Origin: CALESS01 sp964405455
GTDB lineage: Bacteria; Chloroflexota; Anaerolineae; Anaerolineales; Anaerolineaceae
Assembly: GCA_964405455.1 (NCBI GenBank)
Contig: CAYOOA010000012.1
Location: 1 to 51,838, forward strand
Reading direction: 5' to 3'
Length of the DNA: 51,838 bases
Shown one piece after another: positions 33,661 through 41,799 of the stretch (positions are counted from its first letter, which is position 1; every line of letters begins with the position of its first letter). A program made the position numbers and the translations under genes. A model generated the notes under the pieces. The model was not told where the DNA came from. It saw only the letters and a program-made list of their open reading frames with translations, and searched no databases.

Positions 33661-33692
33661 AAAAACGGGATGCGCCTGCGCATCCCGTTTTT
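33661..33692. terminator. Bidirectional intrinsic terminator
   Basis: AAAAACGGGATGCGC and its exact complement GCGCATCCCGTTTTT flank CT. It has T-tracts on both strands and serves the convergent cytochrome and trehalose synthase genes. Confidence 0.9.
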
Positions 33693-33704
33693 ACATCTTG
33701 TGAA

Positions 33705-35312
33705 TTATGTATCTTTCACCAGCCAGAGGAACCCGCTCCCCGCCAGGCGGATGAACAAGCGGCCTTGCTGCACCATCCAGCGCGCCCCGCTCAGCAGGTC
33801 CACCAACTGCCCGCTCAATCCCGGTTCCAGCTCCACTTCTTCTCCCCCGGTGGAGAGGTTGATCACTGCCAGCAGCGTCCTACCCTGCCAGCTGCGCCGG
33901 TAGGCCGCCACCGCCGGGCTGCCCGTTTCCACCCATTCAAAACCGCCCTGACCCAGCTCTTCATGTTCCTTGCGGATGGCGATCATCCGCCGGATGGTAT
34001 TCCACAGGCTGTCTTTGTCCTCCCGCGCCCGCGCCACGTTCACCCGCTGCGGCCCGTATTCGGAATTCTCGATCACCGGTGCGTACAGTTTCTCCGCCGG
34101 CGCGCTGGAAAAGCCCGCGTTCGGCCCATCCTCCCACTGCATCGGGGTGCGCACACCGTTGCGATCAAACAGGTCGATGTTATCCCCCATCCCGATCTCA
34201 TCGCCGTAGTAAATAATTGGCGAGCCGGGCAGTGAGAACAGCAGCCCGAAGGCCAGCCGCATCCGCGCCGGGTTGTTATCCAGCAGCGGGGCAAACCGCC
34301 GCCGGATGCCCAGGTTCAGGCGCATGCGCGGCTGCGGGGCGTATTCCTGCCACATCCATTCGCGCTCCTCCGGAGTCACCATTTCCAGGGTCAATTCATC
34401 ATGGTTGCGCAGGAAGGTGCACCACTGGCAGTTTTCCGGGATCTCCGGCGTACGGTTCAGGATCCAGACCAGGTCTTCCTTGCTTTGCTTGCGCAGCGCC
34501 ATGTAAATCCGCGGCATCACCGGGAAGTGGAAGCCCATGTTGAATTCATCCCCGTCGCCGAAGTACGGCCGCACATCCTCCGGCCATTGGTTCGCCTCGG
34601 CCAGCAGGATGCGCCCCGGGTAATGTTGATCAATATAGGCCCGCACCTCCTTCAGGTAGGTGTGGGTTTCCGGCAGGTTTTCGCAGTTGGTCCCTTCGCG
34701 CTCAAACAGGTACGGCACGGCATCCGCCCGGAAGCCGTCAATCCCCAGGTCCAACCAGAACTTGAGGATATCCAGCATCACCTGGCGCACGGCCGGGTTG
34801 TCAAAGTTCAGGTCTGGCTGGGAGGAATAAAAGCGGTGCCAGTAGTACTGCCCGGCCTGCTCGTCCCAGGTCCAGTTGGATTTTTCGGTGTCCACGAAGA
34901 TGATCCGCGCATCGGCATACTTTTGATCCGTGTCCGACCAGACGTAATAATCCCGGTAAGGTGAGTTGCGATCCGCCCGCGCCGCCTGGAACCACGGGTG
35001 CTGGTCGGAGGTGTGATTCATCACCAGGTCGGTCAACACGCGGATGCCCCGCTTGTGGGCCTCATCCAGCAGCCGCTTGAAATCCTCCACCGTGCCAAAG
35101 GTCGGCTGGATGGTGTAATACTCCGAAATATCATAGCCGTCATCGCGCAGCGGAGATTGGAAAATCGGCATCAGCCACAGGCAGTCCACCCCCAGGTCCT
35201 TCAAGTAGTCCAGCCGCTGCGTCAGGCCGATTAAATCCCCATGTCCGTCGCCGTTCCCATCCGCGAAGGCGCGCACATTCACTTCATAAAAAACCGCATT
35301 TTTATACCACAT
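33705..35312 (-). CDS. GH13 alpha-glucosyl enzyme, trehalose synthase (TreS)-like
   Basis: The product has 535 residues. The GH13 barrel signatures are DLVMNHTSD, GIDGFRADAVPYLFE (nucleophile Asp197), ILLAEANQW (acid/base Glu239) and FLRNHDELTLE (Asp305). MGDNIDLFDRNGVRTPMQWE is characteristic of trehalose synthases (maltose alpha-D-glucosyltransferase), which interconvert maltose and trehalose. The C-terminus forms a small beta domain. The ATG at 35312 is favoured by AGGGAT upstream; eight more codons are possible. It lies downstream of a sugar ABC transporter and a LacI regulator, so maltose or trehalose use is likely. Confidence 0.9.
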   Translation of the reverse strand: MWYKNAVFYEVNVRAFADGNGDGHGDLIGLTQRLDYLKDLGVDCLWLMPIFQSPLRDDGYDISEYYTIQPTFGTVEDFKRLLDEAHKRGIRVLTDLVMNHTSDQHPWFQAARADRNSPYRDYYVWSDTDQKYADARIIFVDTEKSNWTWDEQAGQYYWHRFYSSQPDLNFDNPAVRQVMLDILKFWLDLGIDGFRADAVPYLFEREGTNCENLPETHTYLKEVRAYIDQHYPGRILLAEANQWPEDVRPYFGDGDEFNMGFHFPVMPRIYMALRKQSKEDLVWILNRTPEIPENCQWCTFLRNHDELTLEMVTPEEREWMWQEYAPQPRMRLNLGIRRRFAPLLDNNPARMRLAFGLLFSLPGSPIIYYGDEIGMGDNIDLFDRNGVRTPMQWEDGPNAGFSSAPAEKLYAPVIENSEYGPQRVNVARAREDKDSLWNTIRRMIAIRKEHEELGQGGFEWVETGSPAVAAYRRSWQGRTLLAVINLSTGGEEVELEPGLSGQLVDLLSGARWMVQQGRLFIRLAGSGFLWLVKDT

Positions 35313-35331
35313 GATATCCCTGTCCGTTCCC

Positions 35332-35392
35332 GGCAATCGAGAGGGGCACGGGAGAATGGCTGCTCTCCGCGTGCCCCTCCTGTTCGATTGCC
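35332..35392 (-). repeat. Two-tier intercistronic hairpin between permease and trehalose synthase genes
   Basis: GGCAATCGA (35332-35340) pairs with TCGATTGCC (35384-35392). AGGGGCACG and GAGA pair with TCTC and CGTGCCCCT inside. There is no T-tract, so it may reduce or protect downstream mRNA rather than stop it. Confidence 0.65.
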
Positions 35393-35405
35393 TTCCTGTA
35401 AAAGT

Positions 35406-36515
35406 TTATCCCTTGACGCTGCCGGCCATCAGGCCGCGCACAAAGTAGCGCTGCAGGGCAAAGAAGACCGCCAGCGGCAGCAGCATGCTGATGAACGCGC
35501 CCGAGGTCAGCAGGTGCCAGTCCTGGCCCTTTTCACCAACCATGGCTGCCAGCGCGCTGGTGACGACGCGGTTCTTGTCGCCCAAAAAGACCAGCGCCAC
35601 CAGGTAGTCGTTCCACACCCACAGGAACTGGAAAATGGCGAAGGAAGCCAGCGCCGGGATGGAGAGCGGCAGGATGAGCTGCTGGAAGATGGTAAAGTGC
35701 GACGCGCCGTCAATGAAGGCCGATTCAAGGATATCCCGCGGGATTGTGCCGATGTAATTGAATAGCAGATAGATGGCCAGCGGCAGGCCGAAGCCGGTAT
35801 GCGCCAGCCACATGGCCAGGTAGGTGCCGTTCAGGTTCAGCTTGGTGTAATCCTGCAGGATTGGCACCAGCGCCAGCTGCAGTGGCACCACCAGCAGCGC
35901 CACCACGATGGTGAACAGCATCTTCCGCCCGGGGAAGGTCATCCAGGCAAAGCCGTAAGCAGCGAAAGCGGCAATCAGGATCGGGATGATGGTGCTCGGT
36001 ACTGCCACTGCAATCGAGTTGATAAACGCTCCGCCCAGGTTGTTGCCCTGGCGCTGGATCGTATTGCCGTTGGCATCCTTGTAGGTGATTGTTTTGCCGG
36101 TCAGCGTGTCTTTGTAGTTTTGCAGGGTCAGGCGTGTATCAAACCAGACCCATTTCTTCTCTTCAATCAGGATGGTGCGGCTGCGCTTGTTGCCTTCCCA
36201 GGTCAGGATGCGCCCGTCCGGCAGAGTGACGCCGTTGCGCCACTCATCGAAGGAAGCAGTATAGCCCTCAATCGTCACCGGGGCATTCGGATCCGTGTTA
36301 TCCGGCAGGGTGATGGTTCCGGTTTGCACCACGCCTTTGTGCGGGAACACCGTCCACCAGCCAGAGCCGTAAATCTGGGTTGGGTTGCGGAAGGAAGTGA
36401 TGAAGATGCCCAGCGTCGGGACCAGCCAGACTATGCAGATCAGGATCAGCACCAGGTTAACCAGGAAGCTGGACCATTTCTTTTGGCTCGTGAAACTGCG
36501 GTTCTTCTCGCTCAT
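35406..36515 (-). CDS. Carbohydrate ABC transporter permease (MalG type)
   Basis: The product has 369 residues, longer than the usual 280. After the first membrane segment (about 14-36) there is an outside insertion of about 110 residues (roughly 50-155), containing TLPDNTDPNAPVTIEGY and RILTWEGNKRSRTILIEEKK. Then come the standard segments, with the EAA-type loop SAFIDGASHFTIFQQLILPLSIPA facing the ATPase. It overlaps the partner permease gene by 4 nt. No ATPase gene is near; a shared MsmX/UgpC-type ATPase elsewhere is likely. Confidence 0.9.
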   Translation of the reverse strand: MSEKNRSFTSQKKWSSFLVNLVLILICIVWLVPTLGIFITSFRNPTQIYGSGWWTVFPHKGVVQTGTITLPDNTDPNAPVTIEGYTASFDEWRNGVTLPDGRILTWEGNKRSRTILIEEKKWVWFDTRLTLQNYKDTLTGKTITYKDANGNTIQRQGNNLGGAFINSIAVAVPSTIIPILIAAFAAYGFAWMTFPGRKMLFTIVVALLVVPLQLALVPILQDYTKLNLNGTYLAMWLAHTGFGLPLAIYLLFNYIGTIPRDILESAFIDGASHFTIFQQLILPLSIPALASFAIFQFLWVWNDYLVALVFLGDKNRVVTSALAAMVGEKGQDWHLLTSGAFISMLLPLAVFFALQRYFVRGLMAGSVKG

Positions 36516-37636
36516 GAGAACGCCTTCCTTTCGCGGAACTGCCGCAGGTTGTAAATCATCACCGGGATCACTGCAACCAGCAGGATGATGGCAATGGCCG
36601 AAGCCTGCCCGGAGTTGTTATGCGTGAATTGCTGAATATAAAATTCATTGGCGATTACGTTGGTTCCGTAATTGCCTCCGGTCATCACGCGCACAATATC
36701 AAACAGTTTCAGACTGAAAATGATGATCGTCGTCGATACCGTCAACAGGGTGCCCTGGATGGTGGGAATAATGATGCGGAAGAACACTTGCGGTTCTGTA
36801 GCCCCGTCCACCCGGGCCGCCTCCAGCAATTCAGCCGGGATGCCCTTGATGGCCGAAGAAATAATCACCATCGCATAACCGGTCTGCAGCCAGACCATGA
36901 TCACAATCAGCAGGAAATTGTTCAGCGGCGGCTGCGTCAGCCAGGGTTGGCTCTTGATGCCAAAGGCCATCACGATCGCATTGAGCAGCCCAATTTCCTG
37001 GATGCCAATCCCTTCTCCCTTATAAGCATAAACAAACTTCCAGATCACGCCCGCGCCAACGAAGGAGATCGCCATCGGCATGAAGATGATCGCCTTGTAG
37101 ACCTTTTCAGCCTTGCTCCGGTCGGCCAGGACGGCAATAATCAAGCCCAATCCAACCGAAAGACCGGTGCCGAAGATCATCCACAACAGGTTGTTGCGGA
37201 ACGCCTCCAGCATGATCCGGTCGGTTAACGCAAAAATGTAGTTCTTAAACCAGACAAACTTGAACCCGGTTTCATTCATGAAGCTGAGATACAGCGTTCG
37301 CACAGTGGGGATGGCCAGGAACCAGGCCAGGATGGCCAGTGCCGGACCAATAAAGAGGAACGGCTGCAAGCGTCGGGTCCACTCACGCGGCATCAATTCG
37401 ACGACAAAGTTGGTGGCATAATACAGCAAGGCCACGCCGCCCACGCCCCAGACGATGGCAACCAGGGCCACTACCAGCTTGGGAGCATTGGTATCCCGCA
37501 GGAAGGTGTACCCCACCCACAGGATGGCAAATGTCACCAGCGGGATTAAGACGGCAATCACCACCCGCCCGAGGGCAGTGGTGAACCACGCCAGGATCCT
37601 GCTGAAAACGGAACTTTGCACCTGTTTCGCTTGCAT
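36512..37636 (-). CDS. Carbohydrate ABC transporter permease (MalF type)
   Basis: The product has 374 residues and about 8 membrane segments. Two extra N-terminal segments (about 20-80) precede the core. The EAA loop reads ELLEAARVDGATEPQVFFRIIIPTIQGTL (about 268-296). WLQTGYAMVIISSAIKGIP is the typical segment before it. With the MalG-type partner it forms the channel for an alpha-glucoside or oligosaccharide importer. GGGAGG precedes the ATG. It is preceded by a stable hairpin that separates it from the binding-protein gene. Confidence 0.92.
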   Translation of the reverse strand: MQAKQVQSSVFSRILAWFTTALGRVVIAVLIPLVTFAILWVGYTFLRDTNAPKLVVALVAIVWGVGGVALLYYATNFVVELMPREWTRRLQPFLFIGPALAILAWFLAIPTVRTLYLSFMNETGFKFVWFKNYIFALTDRIMLEAFRNNLLWMIFGTGLSVGLGLIIAVLADRSKAEKVYKAIIFMPMAISFVGAGVIWKFVYAYKGEGIGIQEIGLLNAIVMAFGIKSQPWLTQPPLNNFLLIVIMVWLQTGYAMVIISSAIKGIPAELLEAARVDGATEPQVFFRIIIPTIQGTLLTVSTTIIIFSLKLFDIVRVMTGGNYGTNVIANEFYIQQFTHNNSGQASAIAIILLVAVIPVMIYNLRQFRERKAFS

Positions 37637-37690
37637 AATATTTTCCTCCCAGGGATATTTTACAGGAAAATTCCCGGAGTGTTATACGAA

Positions 37691-37721
37691 GATGGGCAGG
37701 AGATTTTCTCCCCTGCCCATC
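37691..37721 (-). repeat. Intercistronic hairpin between binding-protein and permease genes
   Basis: GATGGGCAGG and CCTGCCCATC pair, with AGA/TCT inside. It is placed like the malE-malF palindromes of other sugar operons, which raise binding-protein mRNA over permease mRNA. No T-tract follows on the minus strand. Confidence 0.7.
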
Positions 37722-37736
37722 CCGTTTAATCAAAAC

Positions 37737-39092
37737 TTATTTCGGCCAGGCCGCGTCAATTTCCTTCATCGCAGTGTCAAGGTCAATGGCACCGCTGACG
37801 TAGCTGGTCATGCCCTTCCAGAAGGAACCGGCACCCACCGCGCCCGGCATCAGGTCCGAGCCGTCGAAGCGAACCGAGGAGGCGTTGAGGATGATCTCAG
37901 CCACGCCGCGGTCAACTTCATTGGTGTACCAATCCAGGCTGCTGTCCAGGTGGGGCGAGATGGCTCCACCAGCCTTCACCCAGCCTTCCACCGAGGCGCC
38001 CGTGGTGAAGTATTCCATCACAGCGCGCACTTCCGGCCGATCATTGAACATGGCGTAGATATCGCCAGCCACGAGGACGGGCTTGCCGTACGCCGGGTCA
38101 ATGGGGGGCAGGTAGAAGAAGGAGTAATCCTTGCCGGCCACCAAACCTTCGGGGAAGAAGGTGGTGATGAAGTTACCCTGCTTGTGCATCCAGCACTTGG
38201 GCGGATTTTCGAACATGGGCTTGGGGGCATCGCCAAAGTTGGTCGTCGCAATGGCCGAGCGGCCGCCGTAGACATAGCCTTCCTTGAACCACAGGTCCGA
38301 CATCACCTGCACGGCATGTTTCACTTCCGGGGATTCGAATTTCAGCGTACCGGCCACCCACTTGTCATAGTTCTCAAGGGAGGTGGTGCGCAGCATGATC
38401 TCTTCGATCCAGTCAGTCGCCGGCCAGCCGGTGGCAGCGCCGGATTCAATCCCGACGCACCACGGCGCATCGCCGTCGGCCACAATCTGGTCGGAAAGGG
38501 CCAGCATTTCATCCCAGGTCGTGGGGATCTTGTAGCCGGCTTCGTCGAACTTGGCCTTCGGGTACCAGACCAGCGACTTGCCGTTCACACGGCCCCAGAT
38601 GCCCGCCAGGATCTTGGTGCCATCTTTGGTGGGCATCATGCCCATGTCGATCCAGGACTGGTTGTAGTTGGCCTGCAGCTTTTTCATATCCAGGAACTTG
38701 CTCAGGTCAACCGCCAGGCCCTTGGCAACAAAGGTGGCCATCAAACCGGGCTGCGGGAAGTCCACAATGTCCGGCGGGTTGCCGCCCTCGATGCTGATGC
38801 CGATCGAAGCTTCGAATTCCTTCGAGCCGGTGTACTGGATGTCGATCCCGGTCTTTTCCTCGAAGGATTTGACCGAATCATCAAACTTCACCGCATCGTT
38901 ATCGGTGAATGGGCCGGCCATGGTGACAACTTTACCCTTGAACGCGCCCGTCCAGGCCTGGTCCAACGCACTGCCTGTCGTGGTGCTGCCACCGGTGGTG
39001 GCGGGGGTTTCGGTCGCTTTCGGCTGGCAGGCCGCCAGCAGCATGGCTGCCACTGTCAAAACAACCAACATACCCAACATCAATTTCTTCAT
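37737..39092 (-). CDS. Extracellular sugar-binding lipoprotein of an ABC transporter
   Basis: The product has 451 residues. The signal peptide ends in the lipobox MLLAAC (Cys22), followed by a Thr/Ser/Gly stalk. The mature part is a family 1 solute-binding protein: GKVVTMAGPFTDNDAVKFDDSVKSFEEKTGI, PDIVDFPQPG, IWGRVNGKSLVWYPKAKFDEAGY and KPVLVAGDIYAMFND. It is closest by pattern to AglE-type alpha-glucoside binders. It is the first gene of the minus-strand transporter operon. GGAGGAG is a strong ribosome site. Confidence 0.92.
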   Translation of the reverse strand: MKKLMLGMLVVLTVAAMLLAACQPKATETPATTGGSTTTGSALDQAWTGAFKGKVVTMAGPFTDNDAVKFDDSVKSFEEKTGIDIQYTGSKEFEASIGISIEGGNPPDIVDFPQPGLMATFVAKGLAVDLSKFLDMKKLQANYNQSWIDMGMMPTKDGTKILAGIWGRVNGKSLVWYPKAKFDEAGYKIPTTWDEMLALSDQIVADGDAPWCVGIESGAATGWPATDWIEEIMLRTTSLENYDKWVAGTLKFESPEVKHAVQVMSDLWFKEGYVYGGRSAIATTNFGDAPKPMFENPPKCWMHKQGNFITTFFPEGLVAGKDYSFFYLPPIDPAYGKPVLVAGDIYAMFNDRPEVRAVMEYFTTGASVEGWVKAGGAISPHLDSSLDWYTNEVDRGVAEIILNASSVRFDGSDLMPGAVGAGSFWKGMTSYVSGAIDLDTAMKEIDAAWPK

Positions 39093-39120
39093 TTTTCTCC
39101 TCCAATGGATTGAGAAAGAA

Positions 39121-39147
39121 ATATTAGCCAGGCGGATTCATCCGCCT
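39121..39147 (-). promoter_or_regulatory. Candidate operator/promoter of the sugar ABC operon
   Basis: The palindrome AGGCGGAT-TC-ATCCGCCT (39130-39147) lies just upstream of a TAATAT -10-like box (39126-39121 on minus), placing it in the spacer region. It could be a repressor site, or an attenuating hairpin after the lacI-type gene. No convincing -35 is seen. Confidence 0.4.
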
Positions 39148-39267
39148 TGCATACACGGGAATGGAATGGTTTAACACTAACGATGTTTCACCTCCTGCTC
39201 ATCCACTGCCGCCCGGGCCGGGTTGACCAAAACGGCAGGACTTGCCCAACACAAAACCTCGCACAGG

Positions 39268-40317
39268 TTATCTTCCCTCTGCGCCGGACAGGCCGCCGCA
39301 GGATTGGCGCACCACCAGGTGCGTCTCCAGCAATGTGTGCTGCGGCTCCCCGCCGTTGCCCTGCAGCAATTGCACCATCCGCTCCCCGGCCGCCTGTGCC
39401 AGGCGTGGCACCGGCAGGTGGATGGTGGTAAGCTGCGGCACGCTGTAAGCAGCCATCGGCACATCATCAAAACCGACCAGGGCCATTTCTTGCGGGACGC
39501 GTATGCCCCGCTCCGCCAGCGCAGCCAATCCGCCAAAGGCCACCACGTCGCTGGCGATGAAAACGGCCGTCGGGCGCACCCGCTCATCCAGCAGGCTGTT
39601 CATTTGCTGGTATCCCGACTCGATATCAAACGCGCCCTGGCGTACCAGCCGATCGTCATAAGCCAGGCCGGCTTTCTCCAGTACAGAACGGTAACCTGCC
39701 AGGCGGTCGCTGGCGGCCGTGAATGTCAACGGGGCATTGGTGATGCAGCCGATCCGGCGGTGTCCCAGCCTGACCAGGTGCTGCACGGCCGTTTCTGCAG
39801 CGGTAAAATTATTCACATCCACTGTGTCAAACCGCCCGCCGGCCAGTGAGCCCATCAGAACCAGCGGAAACTTGCTTTCAGCCAGTGAATCCAGTGCCGC
39901 ATCATCATAGCGCGGCCCGGAAAGCAGGATTCCGTCCACCTGGTGGCTGCGAGCCAACCGCAGGTAGCCGGAGCCGTCGGCATCGTCTTCCACCATCTCC
40001 ACCAGCAGGCGCAGCCCGTGCACCCGCAGCGCCTCCAGCAGCCCTTCCACCAGTTGGAAGAAGTAGGCGTCCGTTCCCATGCTGTGATTGCGGCGGCTCA
40101 TCACCAGCCCCACTGTGCCCGCGCTGCGGCTGACCAGCGCCTGGGCGGCTGCGTTGGGCACATAACCCAGCTCCTCGGCTGCCCGAAAGACGCGTTCCAT
40201 CGTTTCTGTGCTGATATTGGTGTGGGGGACTCGATTTAATACAAGGGATACCGTCGTGCGGGAGACACCCGCCCGTTGTGCAACTTCCCGACTGGTGATG
40301 CGCTTGCCAGGCTGCAC
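39268..40317 (-). CDS. LacI-family transcriptional regulator
   Basis: The product has 349 residues. The N-terminal helix-turn-helix and hinge read ITSREVAQRAGVSRTTVSLVLN...ISTETMERVFRAAEELGYVPNAAAQALV (about 6-60). The rest is a periplasmic-binding-like sensor (GTVGLVMSRRNH; VDGILLSGPRYDD; GCITNAPLTF; PTAVFIASDVVAFGGLAALAERGIRVPQEMALVGFDDVPMA). It most likely controls the neighbouring transporter and trehalose synthase genes in response to a sugar. The GTG at 40317 is preferred because GGAGG lies 9 nt upstream; the GTG at 40323 would be too close. An operator-like palindrome overlaps its own promoter. Confidence 0.93.
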   Translation of the reverse strand: MQPGKRITSREVAQRAGVSRTTVSLVLNRVPHTNISTETMERVFRAAEELGYVPNAAAQALVSRSAGTVGLVMSRRNHSMGTDAYFFQLVEGLLEALRVHGLRLLVEMVEDDADGSGYLRLARSHQVDGILLSGPRYDDAALDSLAESKFPLVLMGSLAGGRFDTVDVNNFTAAETAVQHLVRLGHRRIGCITNAPLTFTAASDRLAGYRSVLEKAGLAYDDRLVRQGAFDIESGYQQMNSLLDERVRPTAVFIASDVVAFGGLAALAERGIRVPQEMALVGFDDVPMAAYSVPQLTTIHLPVPRLAQAAGERMVQLLQGNGGEPQHTLLETHLVVRQSCGGLSGAEGR

Positions 40318-40339
40318 GTTCACAATCCTCCACCCGATC

Positions 40340-40355
40340 AGTAACACGTTTTACT
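40340..40355. promoter_or_regulatory. LacI-type operator with central CG
   Basis: AGTAACACGTTTTACT is a 14/16 palindrome around a central CG, as is usual for LacI-family sites. It lies 23 bp upstream of the regulator's start. Further half-sites TTTTACTAA (40349-40357) and TTAGTAAAA (40378-40386) flank it. A -35-like TTGACT is at 40393-40388 (minus). Confidence 0.65.
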
Positions 40356-40529
40356 AACTATATAAGCTTAGCAACTTTTAGTAAAAAAGTCAATATCTAA
40401 TTTGATTTTAATCTTAAAGATTCATCCTTTTTCGCCTTATCCCCGCCGCCAAGCCTGGATTCTCACCACAGTCTGGGCGTTTTTCGGTTGTCTCGCGGGT
40501 CTACCTGCACGCAGTCCATTTCTGCGTGC

Positions 40530-40535
40530 TATACT
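40530..40535 (+). promoter_or_regulatory. Extended -10 promoter of the FecR-like lipoprotein gene
   Basis: TGCTATACT; the leader is about 26 nt, with GTGAGG as ribosome site before the ATG at 40568. Confidence 0.55.
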
Positions 40536-40567
40536 ATTTTCAAGCCTTCCTTGCCTGTGAGGTTCCC

Positions 40568-41689
40568 ATGAAGCGCATTCTTTTCCTCCTCCTGCTCACC
40601 TGTCTGGTTATTTCTGCTTGCCAACCCCTGCCGGAAACTGGGGCTGCCGTAGTGGTCGGCAAAATTCTCATCCAGCGCCACGGCAGCCGGGATTTTGTCC
40701 AGCTGCACACCTTTCAATCCGTCAAGGCAGGCGAAGCCCTCCAGGCCGCTGATTCCTCCTCCTATGGAGAGTTTGGCCTGGTCTATGGTTATTTCGTCCT
40801 GCTGCCTGATTCGCAAGTCACCCTCCTGGATATCCAGACTACCGAGCAGGCCGATCTGAAGGCCTCCTTGCGCCTGGATTACGGCTCTGTTTTTGTTGAG
40901 TCTGGTCAATCGACAGGTAAAATCTCGCTGGAGGTGCTTACCGATTACGGCACGGCTGCCCTGCACGGCTCCTCCATGGTGGTTACGCAAGATTCAAACA
41001 ATGCCAAAGTGTATTGCCTCTCCGGCTCAGCCACCGCAACCGGCTCATCGACCGTCTCACTGATGGCCGGACAATCTTCAACCATGATGTCCATCGGTTC
41101 GGCGCCCACCCCACCCCAAACGGATCCTTATTATTTGCAAAGCAAAGATCCGTCTCTCCAGGAGGTCATCAACGACCGCTACCTGCATTACGGAATTGAA
41201 GATCGCTCCACGTTTACACCAGAGCCAACTTCAACCGCCACCCATACTCCTGTGGTCACCCGCACCGCCCTTGCCACCTGGACGCCCTTTGCCCTCGGCC
41301 CAACCTCCACCCCCCGGGTGGATTCCGCTGTGCCGACCTACCGCCCCACCATCACCCTTCCGGCCGGTTTCACCGGGCTGACAGCCGAAGAACAGGCCGC
41401 CCAGGGAACCCACACCTATTCTGTTGCCTGCCAATCCTGGGGGGATTGTGTTTGTGACAGTGCCCTGGCTGAACCCCGGGTCACTATCCCGGTAGTGTTT
41501 GACACCACCCAGGCTACCCTGGGTTCAGGTAATGAAAGTCTCACTTACCCCAAGGTGTGGCCCAACTTGTACCGCCTGGTCCTCCAGGGGAAAGTAGCCG
41601 AGATCCGTTTCCTCCCGGAAGGCTTTGAATTCTTCGTCACCCAGGCCGGGCAAGCATGCTCCCTGCAAACCTTCACCCGCCAGCCGTAA
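40568..41689 (+). CDS. FecR-like lipoprotein
   Basis: The product has 373 residues. The signal peptide ends in VISAC (Cys18). Residues about 28-170 read like a FecR domain (FVQLHTFQSVKAGEALQAADSSSYGEFGL...GSVFVESGQSTGKISLEVLTDYGTAALHGSSMVV), a beta-rich fold that often signals across membranes or binds surface polymers. A Thr/Pro stalk follows (about 225-275). The C-terminal part has paired Cys residues (ACQSWGDCVCDS). No sigma or anti-sigma gene is adjacent, so a sensing role is not shown. Confidence 0.75.
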   Translation: MKRILFLLLLTCLVISACQPLPETGAAVVVGKILIQRHGSRDFVQLHTFQSVKAGEALQAADSSSYGEFGLVYGYFVLLPDSQVTLLDIQTTEQADLKASLRLDYGSVFVESGQSTGKISLEVLTDYGTAALHGSSMVVTQDSNNAKVYCLSGSATATGSSTVSLMAGQSSTMMSIGSAPTPPQTDPYYLQSKDPSLQEVINDRYLHYGIEDRSTFTPEPTSTATHTPVVTRTALATWTPFALGPTSTPRVDSAVPTYRPTITLPAGFTGLTAEEQAAQGTHTYSVACQSWGDCVCDSALAEPRVTIPVVFDTTQATLGSGNESLTYPKVWPNLYRLVLQGKVAEIRFLPEGFEFFVTQAGQACSLQTFTRQP

Positions 41690-41761
41690 AATCACCTCGT
41701 AAAATGGACCGACTTTTTCGAGTCGCAGCCGGAGGTCGTAAATCGACGGGCTGCCATCTGA

Positions 41762-41767
41762 TATAAT
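41762..41767 (+). promoter_or_regulatory. Extended -10 promoter of the MATE gene
   Basis: TGATATAAT (TGn extension) with a leader of about 27 nt; AGGA precedes the ATG. Confidence 0.55.
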
Positions 41768-41799
41768 TACCCCTTCACTTCTTTTCACAGGATCACCCC

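Noticed and set aside
37455..39113. 552-codon plus-strand reading frame opposite the sugar-binding protein
   Set aside because: Antisense of a clear lipoprotein; no ribosome site and no family.
39130..39147. Palindrome as a second LacI operator
   Set aside because: It lacks the central CG and does not match AGTAANACGTNTTACT, so it is listed only as a candidate operator or hairpin, not as the same site.
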